Source of the DNA: Phlegmacium glaucopus
Taxonomy: Eukaryota > Basidiomycota > Agaricomycetes > Agaricales > Cortinariaceae
Assembly (NCBI GenBank): GCA_015039465.1
Contig: MU130477.1
Location: 729,833 to 793,832, forward strand
Direction: 5' to 3'
Length of the DNA: 64,000 nucleotides
The notes below the pieces were generated by a model, which did no database searches, was not told where the DNA came from, and saw only the letters and a list, made by a program, of their open reading frames with translations. How positions within the stretch are numbered: position 1 is the stretch's first letter; the number at the start of each line of letters is the position of its first letter. Positions 1 to 9,366 of this stretch are shown here, in pieces. Made by a program: the position numbers and the translations under genes.

Positions 1-300
1 ATATGCTGGTTCTCTTTATTGTAAGGTACTTAGTGTGATAAGATTCTCGACGTTGACGATAGAAATGTCGTGTTTATGCGATAAATCCATTTGTACGGGG
101 CCTGGAATAGTGTGAAGAAGATTTGGCCAGAAAAACAGAAAAAAAGATAGACACCCGTGTTTTGTTCAGCCAGCTGACGCTCTGGAGGCAGAGAAGGCGG
201 GGGTGTCGGAGTTTCCACCGTTCGTGGATGGTCTTTGGTGGACCAGCCTTCAGCTTGACGAGTTGGGTTATTTGTATTGAACGATGGGGATACAATTCGT
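1..300 (-). pseudogene. Lon protease (mitochondrial PIM1-type) fragment, second copy
   Basis: Read on the minus strand, this stretch gives a piece of the Lon substrate-binding domain (AVLYPHR, then TQLVK and VENLITP-like sequence). It matches the more complete Lon relic at about 14.04-14.30 kb base for base over long runs, including the pyrimidine-rich tract between them. It is interrupted by frameshifts and poly-A/C runs and cut by the window edge, so it may continue to the left. Homology stops near position 300, where sequence shared with 18.0 kb begins. I infer a duplicated, decayed gene fragment rather than a working gene. Confidence 0.6.
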
Positions 301-479
301 AGCCTCAACCACAATCACAAATTGAGACGGAATGCTGGTATAGCAGATTAGGATATGTAGTATGGTTTTAGTTGATTTTATAGTACCAGTTTACACTGTG
401 AAATCTCACTTGCCTCAACACAAGAATGCGGGAAGCAAGGCTCCTCTGAAGAGGCGGTCGTATCATCTCCCACTGAATC

Positions 480-2040
480 TTGTTGGCGACCTTTCCTGCT
501 TCTCTGTTTGTCTTCCTCTTTGCTTTGTTCTCCTTCTCTCTCGCAGCTCGTCCCAAAATTTATCAGCAGTTAGATGTCGGCGATGTCAAGAGTTTGGTGC
601 GATCGTCTTTTGTTTTGTTCCCCCTTCGTCTGCGGGGATTGATTATTTAAGTTTACTCAGATGAACGTACTGGACGACAAGCTGCGCATTTTTGTCATCG
701 ATGACTTACCCGAGCCTGAATAATATCATGCGAGTAAGAGTAGTTTTTGGTGAGTTCGTCAATGTGTAGCATGTAATACTTCGTGGACTGATATCCAGTA
801 GAATGCAGACCTTTTGGGAGGGACCAATCCGGTTGGGGCATTTCTGGTAGGGACTCGAGAAGTCCGCTTTTTCGAAGAAGAGAGCTGGACGACGCAGGCT
901 AGCGCGCCATATAATTCACGTTTTGTTGGCGTTTCAAGCTCTAGATCAATCATAGGCTCGCGATGTTGGTGTCGAAGGTGTTGCAGGTATAACTCAAAAA
1001 GATGTTGGAGAGGAGCATGTCTTTCTTGAAGTCGGTAAGCTCGGTTTCATCTGCTCCTCAGAGATTGCATCAGGATTAAGTGGATCGACACCAGTTGCCG
1101 CAAACGCGGCCTTAACGGCACCCTCATTGAAGGAACGGAGGAATGCACGCCCGAAAGATCACCTTTTGCAACACTGCGCCTGGGCAAATCTTCAAGCTTT
1201 TGAATCTCGCTTCGGAACTCGTTCCTCACCAGGCTCGTAAAGGCAGAGTGTAACCGAGGATAGCGATGTTGTTAGCCGGTGCATAATCAAGAAGCTCAAG
1301 TGAGTAATGGGAACTATGGGTACGTACGCCTGCCTTCTCCTTTGTTTGTGGATCAAAATCTTTCACCAACCAAGCTCTGTTCATCCATTTTGGGTGAATG
1401 TGCAAGACTAGATGGTGTCAGCCAACCGTCTTTCGTGAGTACTTCCGGACCTTGTGATATATTTCCCTACTTATTGACCCTTGAATATAATTCTAGGCTT
1501 AAGTATCGTGCCATATGCACAAATGGTCACGATCGCGGTCATATTTTTCTGGTCGGCGCCACCTTGTTTATGCTGAGTCTTGGCTCTTCGCCCACCAACG
1601 ACGTGTGTCCCTTGATCAGAAGGTAGACATCTTGTCTCGTCCATGCCGTAGAACTTCATCTATTCCTCTAGCAACCAGGTGCACTACGGTCATCTCCGAG
1701 ACAAGCCTTTCACAGCAGGCCAGGCTCTTGAGTGATTGTGGGAAGCATTGATTACGAGGATCTCTTCCTCCGCTGGTGTCGGATTTTGTTGAGCTTCACG
1801 AGCCTCCTGTGTACTTCGCTTGCCATTGTATCTGTTGATGATCGTCCTCCACTGGTTAAGAATGCCCGATTCTTGTGTAATTTTTCGTGTACCCTTCCGG
1901 AGATTGGTTGGCTAGTCTTGTTCCTTACAGTATGCTTTGAACGCGGATCCGTATGATCATCGACAAAGCCACGCATCTAGCTCGAATTCTTTCGATGTTA
2001 GGAAGACATATAGTAAAATATACAGCCTTATCATCGGACT
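480..2040 (-). pseudogene. pogo/CENP-B-like DDE transposase relic 1
   Basis: The minus strand shows the parts of a Tc1/mariner-superfamily pogo transposase in order. The N-terminal helix-turn-helix/CENP-B region lies near 1.98-1.75 kb (GRVHEKLHKN). The DDE_1 core is at 1.66-1.47 kb, with FYGMDETR, GRRAKTQHKQGGAD and ILKPRIIFKG. Next come FDPQTKEKA and SSHYSLELLDYA near 1.36-1.25 kb, then a C-terminal tail (GVDPLNPDAIS-like) near 1.06 kb. Stops and frameshifts break it repeatedly, so it is inactive. It lies head to head with the first TPR-NLR gene, and a closely similar relic sits in the same place before the second one. Confidence 0.8.
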
Positions 2041-2326
2041 AGGCCATCAGTACATTTTGAGTCAAGTAGGACAACTTTCGGTGCAAGGGTTGGACTACCT
2101 ATGAACTATCACCACTCAGCGCTCAGCAATGCATCGATCGATGGTCAGCAATTTGGCCAATACAAGTGATCTTTTCATTATAAAAAATTCGACAAGGAAG
2201 TTTCTGTAAAAGTACACTGTACAGGTATGAGGCAGTTCTTGCGAAGTCTTGTGACAGCTCTTATGTAATCAGGACTTCTTTCTTCTTGCCTCTCATCACC
2301 CACTGCGCATCGAGCACCACAACACA
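2041..2326 (+). promoter_or_regulatory. Conserved upstream/5' leader region of TPR-NLR-1
   Basis: This region between the pogo relic and the NLR start codon is shared with the second and fourth TPR-NLR genes. It includes a GGCCAAT element followed by an AT-rich TATAA-like stretch (about 2153-2195). The strongest block begins GACAGCTCTTATGTAATCAG at 2253 and runs into a pyrimidine-rich tract and the ATG. The same block precedes all four paralogues at 74-79 bp from the start codon, so it probably holds the core promoter and 5' UTR. The transcription start itself cannot be fixed from sequence. Confidence 0.5.
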
Positions 2327-5300
2327 ATGTTCAGCAATATAAAGCACCTTTATAAGAAACTTGACAAGTCTAAGAAAGAAAAACACACATCTCTGACCAC
2401 CACCGATGCTCTTGGTTCAAGCCCTGAAGTAGCAACCCCGACATCGACAGCCATAACGAGTATCGCTGATCTCATGCCATCCGTTCCCGCTAGCGCTGCA
2501 GCTGAAAGCGCCCAGGTTAATCAAGCCATTGGAATTACTGTGAGGATTCAACTTTGCCCATCGCGTCCAAAATGGCTTATCCATCATCGTCGATCAGGCT
2601 ACCCAGGAACTCGAAGTCTCTACCCCAGTATCTACCTTGCAGATCAATAATATTTCTCCTGTAAGCGTTCAACTTATCCTATCACAGGCATAATCACTCA
2701 ATCATCGTTGTCGATTAGGCCGCCCATGAACTCCAAGCCTCCGCCTCAGTCTCTGCGTTAGTGGAGATCAATGACATTGCTCGCGTAAGCATTCAACTCG
2801 ACCCATCACATCCATAATGACTCAATCATCGTCGTCGATCAGACTGGCCATGAACTCCAAGTCTCAGTTGCTCCTGCAGCCCATTCGGAAGAAATTTCGC
2901 TCTCCTCCCCTGATACCATAACGCAAGCCAACTCGGGACCTACGGAATCGGAACAAAATCCCTGGGTGAGTTGCTTATACCCACTGTTCTCCGCTGTTGC
3001 TGATGATCAACGGACTCAGCATTCTGGTTCGGGTTTCTTTCCGAATGCGAATTTACTCATCGCTGGCGGCACTTTTGTAGGTCTTCTCTTATACTGTGCA
3101 AATGATCTCGCAATAATTATTCATATTTTGTCTCCCAGAACTATATAGTCAATACCGCCCCTGCCAATACTGGCCAAGGGCAGATAAAGATCCTTGTACC
3201 TCAAAAACCAAACTCCAGTCCAATTTTTACTGGGCGGAAAGACGTATTCGACAAACTTGGGAAGATTTTTGGTCCTCATACTAATAGTCAACTGATGTCA
3301 AGGCGTTCTTGTCTCCTCTGGGGATTGGGAGGGATTGGAAAGACCCAGATCTGTCTCAAGTTCACAGAAGATATGTCTAACAGGTAATTGTCTTCACATT
3401 ACATCCACAACAACACTCTAGATTCATTTCTTACTCTAGTTTTTCACATGTGTTCTGGGTTGATGCCTCCTCTCTTGAGAGTATTACAATGTCTTTCAAG
3501 GGGATATCCACCACTCCTGCTGCACAGGCTTTTGGTCTAGATGGCTCAGTTGAGTCTACACTCCAGTGGATATCTCACATTCAGGAAGAATGGTTGATTG
3601 TATTTGATAATGCTGATGATCTCTCTCCAGAGGTGGTGGCCAAGTTCTTTCCTCCAGGTAATGGAGGTAATATTCTGATTACAAGCAGAAACAGATCCAT
3701 GGGAAGGATTGTATTATTTGAGAACAGAATTGCAATCAATGAGATGGAGGAGTCAGATGGTGTATCTCTACTTCTCAAGTCCAGCTGTTTGGCTCCATTA
3801 CCTGAGCATCAGCAAGCCTCTAAAAGGATTGTCAATGAACTTGGCTACATCCCTCTTGCTATTGATCAAGCTGGTGCTTATATTGAAGCTGGGAAATGTG
3901 ATCTCAAGAGATATCTGAGACAATTCTCCCTACATCGTCAGACTCTTATGTCAGATGCTTCATTCACAGGAGCATCCAGTTATAATCAGACAGTGTATGG
4001 GACTTGGGATTTATCTTTTAAAGAAATAGAAAGGAGAGCTAGTGCCCAATCTGGCACTGGGAATGCACAAGCAGCTCAGGCTGCAATCCTGATTCTCCAA
4101 ATATGTACCTTTTATCATCATAGTAATATTTCTAAAGACATATTCCAATCTGCTGCTGAGCAGTCTAGGAGATATACCATTGACAATGAGTTAGCTGAAA
4201 AGTTACCACAGGCATTCAAGATCTTGGATCATACCCTGCTTGTGTTGGACAATAATGGTCACTGGGATGACTTCCTGTTTGGTCAAGGTATTGGTGTGCT
4301 TCTGTCATTCTCCTTAATGAGAAGAGGACAATCATCTGAAACATTGTGTGTTCATCCTTTGGTACACTGCTGGAGTAGGGAGAGAATGTTGAAATCTGAG
4401 CAGCAGAAAATATGGCAGATGGGAAGCATTATCTTGTCCTGTGCAATTCCATGGAGATTTACAACTCAGGATTATGCATTACGGCAATTGATTTTTGAAC
4501 ATATCAAGGCAAATGAGTTACATGGCAGCCATATGGGACTTATTAGGCACTATTATGATGATAAATATACCAATTTTACACTAGTATTGAAGGAAAATGG
4601 AGACTGGAAGAATGCAGAGGAGCTGTCTCTTCAAGTCATGGACATGAGGAAGAAGTTTCTTGGTGCAGAACATCCATCTACCCTCTTAAGCATGGAAAAT
4701 CTAGCATCCACATACCATGATCAGGGAAGGTTGAATGAGGCAGAACAGCTACAGGTTAGAGTCATGGACATGAGGAAGACACTTGTTGGTGCAGAACATC
4801 CTGACACCCTCTCAAGTATGGCAAATCTAGCAGCCACATACCATGATCAGGGAAGGTGGAATGAGGCAGAGCAGCTAGAGGTTCAAGTCATGGACATGAG
4901 GAAGAAGCTTCTTGGTGCAGAATATCCAGACACCCTCACAAGCATGGCAAATCTAGCAGTCACATACCATAATCAGGGCAGATGGAATGAGGCAGAACAG
5001 CTACAGGTTAAAGTCATGGACATGAGGAAGAAGGTCCTTGGTGAAGAACATGCAGACACCCTCTCAAGCATGGCAAATCTAGCAGTCACATACCGTAATC
5101 AGGGAAGGTGGAATGAGGCAGAACAGATACAGGTTAAAGTCATGGACATGAGGAAGAAGCTTCTTGGTGCAGAACATCCACAGACCCTCACAAGCATGGG
5201 AAATATAGCAGTCACATACTGGAATCAAGGAAGGTGGAATGAGGCAGAACAGCTAGAGGTTCAAGTGATGGACATGAGGAAGAAGCTTCTTGGTGCAGGA

Positions 5301-5837
5301 CACCCAGACACCCTCTCAAGCATGGCAAATCTAGCAGCCACATACTGGAATCAAGGGAGGTGGAATGAGGCAGAACAGCTAGGGGTTCAAGTGATGGACA
5401 TGAGGAAGAAGCTTCTTGGTGCAGAACACCCAGACACCCTCTCAGGCATGGCAAATCTAGCAGTCACATACTGTAATCAGGGAAGGTGGAATGAGGCAGA
5501 ACAGATATTTGTTCAAGTCATGGACATGAGGAAGAAGCTTCTTGGTGCAGAACACCCAGACACCCTCTCAAGCATGGCAAATCTGGCAGCCACATACTGC
5601 AATCAAGGAAGGTGGAACAAGGCAGAACAGCTAGAGGTTCAAGTGATGGACATGAGGAAGAAGCTTCTTGGTGCAGAACACCCAGACACCCTCTCAGGCA
5701 TGGCAAATCTAGCAACCACATACTGGAATCAAGGAAGGTGGTATGAGGCAGAACAGCTAGATGTTCAACTCATGGACATGAGGAAGAAGCGTCTTGGTGC
5801 AGAACATCCAGACACCCTCACAAGCATGGCAATCTAG
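2327..5837 (+). CDS. NB-ARC-TPR NLR protein 1 (C-terminally truncated by frameshift)
   Basis: A STAND-type NLR of about 1054 residues is predicted from seven exons: 2327-2539, 2598-2660, 2719-2784, 2843-2965, 3020-3076, 3139-3383 and 3440-5837. All junctions are GT-AG and the frame is kept throughout. Exon 1 is a basic N-terminal piece (MFSNIKHLYKK). Exons 2-4 are short related linker exons (HELQ...). Exon 5 encodes GFFPNANLLIAGGTF. The NB-ARC domain follows, with P-loop GLGGIGKTQ near residue 236, Walker B WLIVFDNADD near 307, a GYIPLA motif and an MHD-like VHPLVHCW. Ten TPR units of 42 residues start near residue 640. The frame ends at TAG 5835-5837 because one A is missing from a GCAAAT codon pair; an eleventh unit continues out of frame to about 5948. 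A role in non-self recognition or programmed cell death is inferred from the family. Confidence 0.88.
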
Positions 5838-6700
5838 CAGCCACATACCATAATCAGGGAAGGTGGAATGAAGCAGAGCAACTTGAAGTTCAAGTCAAGG
5901 ATATGAGCAAGAAGCTTCATGGTGCAGAACATACAGACACCCTGTAGGACTACTGGAGTGGCTATGCAAGGACTGACTTGACCATATAAAGTTTCTTTTC
6001 TCTTCCCTTTCATTTCTCTTCTTTCACTTAGTTTACAAACCTGAACATTTTACCAACCCTTAGTTACATAACAATGGAACAAGCACATTTTCACTTTTCT
6101 GCAATGTATCTACCCTTAGTTTGTGCACAACTACTTCTTCCACATGATAGTATAGGACTACAAGTCTCTCATTTACTCTCTTGAATATACATTGAATGTG
6201 GCCTTAAAACCCCTCATTTATTTATCCTTCCATAGCAGAGGTTCATGTGGCTAAGTTATCTGGAAAGCAATTTGGTTTTATCTACATACCATTATGGGTA
6301 CCACATAATTCCTCTGTGATCTATTACTCAAGCAATCAATTGCTCATCTTTGAGCCATATAACTTCCTTCAGTATGTATTTTGTAATTCAGCACTTTTAA
6401 TTTTTTTTGTTTTTTGAATCTGAGTTTATTGTCCTTTGTGGTGGGCCATGTGGTAGATGTGTACTATGGATTAACTATTTGTATACTTTATGCCCCCATA
6501 TTCATTATGGACTTCACATCTGCTATGAGTAATGCATTGCAAGACTTGAAGCAGGGAAACTGTATGAAATAATGGATGTGATAACAGGTTGCTGTAATGT
6601 AAATTAATTTTGCTGGTGAGTTTCTTCTTTTATCATGCTAGTTATTCCTGTGTGGTTCTAAATTGTCCAGTATGCTGGATAAATTGGAATAGATGTGGGA
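5838..6700. other. 3' flank of NLR-1, no intact gene
   Basis: The first 110 bases are the out-of-frame remainder of the last TPR unit, ending at the former stop near 5948. The rest is AT-rich and resembles the 3' flanks of the second and fourth TPR-NLR genes (shared stretches around AGCAATTTG and CATTATGGGTACCA), so the duplicated unit extends past the stop codon. No coding region was recognised. Confidence 0.6.
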
Positions 6701-6716
6701 ATAATGTTGGGGTTGA

Positions 6717-9017
6717 TTACAGTTTGCCTATGTCCCTAGTGTCTCTGCCTGCATCTTGAATCATCCTGCATCTCACATTGTTGTGTGCTGGACAATGTAT
6801 TAGGTAGTGAAGTACAGTTTCATTGTGTCTTTGACATCCTGGACAGTCAGTGATGGTGTTTTTTTGGATCCAGTGTAGAGGTGTGTTTAATGGTATGTGC
6901 CCTGTCCTTAGTTGAAACAAAAAGCTTGCTTGACTATGTTGCATGTTGCATGTGATTTTAGTGAATTTGTTGGAAGGAATCAATGGGTCTAGACATTTCA
7001 GTTTGTCAAATCTTGGTGATTTGGACCATACCTCTGTTGCCAAATGTTTGAGTGTAGCATGGAACATTTGTCACACTGCAGACTTGCTGCATGGTAACAG
7101 TTTCCTTTAACAGGGCTGGAAGTTTGTTTGATGGGCTAGATCTGTCCTGCACTGCTTTCTTTGCTTCTCTGTCTGCCTTGTCCACATGCCCCAGCCTCAC
7201 AAGTAAGTCTAAGTCTTTGTATTTATTGTTCATTATGTTTAGTTTGTGATGGAATAGATCGAGGTCTTTACACTCCCCTATATAATCCATGTGGAATCCA
7301 TATGGAATCCATGGAGTCCATCAGCCATTCCATGGATTCCATATGGAATGACTTTTGGCTGAGTCCCCAGCCATTTTCTCATTCCATAGTCACTATGGAT
7401 TCCATATGGAATGGCTATGGAATGGTCATGTTCCAGATGGAATCCAACTTCATTCCATGTGGATTCCAGGTGGAATCCATACCCATTCCATGGAATATAC
7501 AGATGGACTCCATACCTATTCCATACCCATTCTATGGAATAGAGATGGACTCCATATCCATTCCATACCCATTCCATGGAATATGTGGATGGACTCTATA
7601 CCCATTCTATACCCATTCCATGGAATATGTGGGATGGACTCTATACCCATTCTATACTCATTCCATGGAATATACAGATGGATTCCATACCCATTTCATA
7701 CCCATTCCAAGGAATATACAGATAGACTCCATACCCATTCCATGGAATATATAGATGGATTCCACACCTATTCCACACCTATTCTATATGGATTGTGTAT
7801 GGATTCTATATAGAATGAGTGTGGAATAGGTGTGGAATCCATCTGTATATTCCAAATAGGTCTGGAGTCCATCCCTATAGTTCATGAAATAGGTATGTCT
7901 ATCCCTATATTCCATGGAATGGTTATAGAATCAGCCCTATATTCTATGGAATTAGTATGGAATCCATCTGTATATTCCATGGAATGGGTATGGAGTCCAC
8001 CCCTAAATTTGATTGGATGAGTATGGAGTCCATTCTTATATTCCATGGAATGAACATGGAATCCATCCTTATATTCCATGGAATGAGTATGGAATCCATA
8101 TGTACATTCCATGGAATAAAGGTGGAATCCATCCCTAGATTCCACCCCCCATTCCATGGAATCCACTCTCTATTTTATGGATTCCATATGGACTCCATCC
8201 ATTCCATATGGATTATATGGGGGAGGGTAAAGTAAACAATAGATCCCATAGATAGTGGCCTGGTCCTGGCTTGATTGTGTGTTGCAGTGATTGCAGCCAT
8301 GTTGTCAACCCCATTGGTATTACCCCTTTGATCTTTTGTTCTTCCCTTAGTAATTCCAACCCTAGGATCATTCCTACGGGCCACTCCTTCTCCTTCATAG
8401 ACATATGGTGTTTCAATGATCCTAACCTCATGCATCTTTTATTCTTGATCACCCCATTGTAGGGTTGTGATACGAGTTCATAAGGGGATAGTGTCTTAGT
8501 TCACTGAGAGAGGAAAGATCTCAAATAAGAGATGATGATTTTATTCAAAAATGATTTGTGTGTGTAATTCTACTGTGTATATATGTGTATCAGAACAATG
8601 ATGCCACAGTAGGTGGCTCATTACTGTATAAGGAGGGTTGGCCTGTCCTTGCATAGCCACTGTGTCATTCCCACACCATCATGGTAGAGTACTGCTGCTG
8701 CCCCTACTTGCCCCTCAAATCCTGGTCCATCAGTGTAAACTTTGGTGCTTGAATTGTCTCTACTGTCCTCCTCCTTTGCTCTCTCCTTGCTCTCTGCTAT
8801 TCTGATCACCACTTTTGGATCCCATTTTGGTCCTTGTCTCATTGCTTCCACTTTCTCCATCAATTCTGGTTTTATTTTGAATCTGTGCATCATCTTGTGT
8901 AACAGTATTGTACACCAATATGGATTGGTAGCATGGGTAAAAACCTTAAAAATCACCATCATGAAAATAAAGCAGACCTGGAATTCATTTACTCATTTTG
9001 GAATCAACCCTGAATTG
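6717..9017 (-). mobile_element. LINE (non-LTR retrotransposon) relic, RNase H and C-terminal part
   Basis: The minus strand carries the end of a LINE ORF2. From high to low coordinate it shows a connecting region (8962-8800), the RNase H start TKVYTDGPGFEGQVGAAAV near 8740, and the later RNase H part DNMAAI...ARTRPLSMGSI near 8320-8246. The reading continues at 7252 with DLFHHKLN, then GHVDKADREAKKA, and finally the zinc-knuckle-like tail FQLRTGHIPLN...CPGCQRHNETVLHYLIHCP (about 6920-6770). The RNase H domain is split by the hAT-type element at 7261-8237, whose removal joins the two halves. Frameshifts near 7070 and a stop near 8620 make it inactive. The reverse transcriptase part was not found. 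Confidence 0.8.
7261..8237. mobile_element. hAT-type non-autonomous element 1 filled with TTCCATGGAAT-like repeats
   Basis: The element is flanked by an exact 8-bp direct repeat AATAGATC (7253-7260 and 8238-8245), the target-site duplication length of hAT transposons. Imperfect terminal inverted repeats of the CTTTAC(A/C)CTCCCC type extend through TATAATCCAT. The interior is a roughly 0.9-kb array of degenerate self-complementary units built from TTCCATGGAAT, ATGGAATCCAT and CCATACCCATTCC. Long open frames on both strands with MESI..FHGM-like peptides come from this repeat and are not taken as genes. It is inserted in the RNase H part of the LINE relic. Confidence 0.8.
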
Positions 9018-9358
9018 CAGTACTTTACCCTCCCCCACACATTCCAAGTGGGTCCGAGTGGGTCCGAGCAATCCGAGCAAATTCCGAGTAAATTCCAACC
9101 AAATTCCGACCAAGTTCTGACATCATTTAGGGTTAGGTTAAGGTTTGGTTAGAGTCTATTTAGGGTTAGGATTAAGGTTTATTTCAGAGGTTAGGGCAGT
9201 ATATTGATTCTCGGTAGTTATAATGAATTTAATATAAAATTGGTCAGAATATGGTTGAATCCACTCGGATTCTGGTCGGATTCTGGTCGGATTCTGCTCG
9301 GAATTTGCTCGGACGGGCTTGGACCCGCTCGGAATGTGTGGGGGAGAGTAAAGACCTC
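9018..9358. mobile_element. hAT-type MITE 2 with TCCGAG/AATTCCGA interior
   Basis: An exact 8-bp direct repeat CTGAATTG (9010-9017 and 9359-9366) brackets the element. Its ends are inverted repeats: CAGTACTTTACCCTCCCCC on the left and the complement of GAGGTCTTTACTCTCCCCC on the right, continuing as CACACATTCC. The subterminal sequence is made of TCCGAGC, AATTCCGA and GGTCGGATTC units in opposite orientation at the two ends; the middle holds GGGTTAGG-like repeats. There is no coding capacity. It was probably moved by a hAT transposase encoded elsewhere. Confidence 0.82.
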
Positions 9359-9366
9359 CTGAATTG

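Noticed and set aside
5212..5721. Antisense frames within the TPR array (MWLLDLPCLRGCLGVLHQEASSSCP)
   Set aside because: They are reverse-strand shadows of the 126-bp TPR repeat and repeat with it.
4620..5820. Regular 126-bp direct repeats as a possible CRISPR or satellite array
   Set aside because: The repeats are coding TPR units in one frame and there are no unique spacers; the organism is a fungus.
3450..5837. Taking the ATG at 3450 as the start of a separate TPR protein
   Set aside because: The frame continues upstream to a splice acceptor at 3440 and joins in phase with the P-loop exon; all four paralogues share this junction.
7278..8235. Long overlapping open frames on both strands with repeated MESI/FHGM or MDSIPIPWN peptides
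   Set aside because: They arise from the TTCCATGGAAT-type DNA repeat of the hAT element, which is open in several frames; the peptides differ in register and have no domain.
9120..9200. GGGTTAGG-like words resembling telomere repeats
   Set aside because: Only a few degenerate copies inside the centre of the MITE at 9018-9358; not a telomere or interstitial telomere array.
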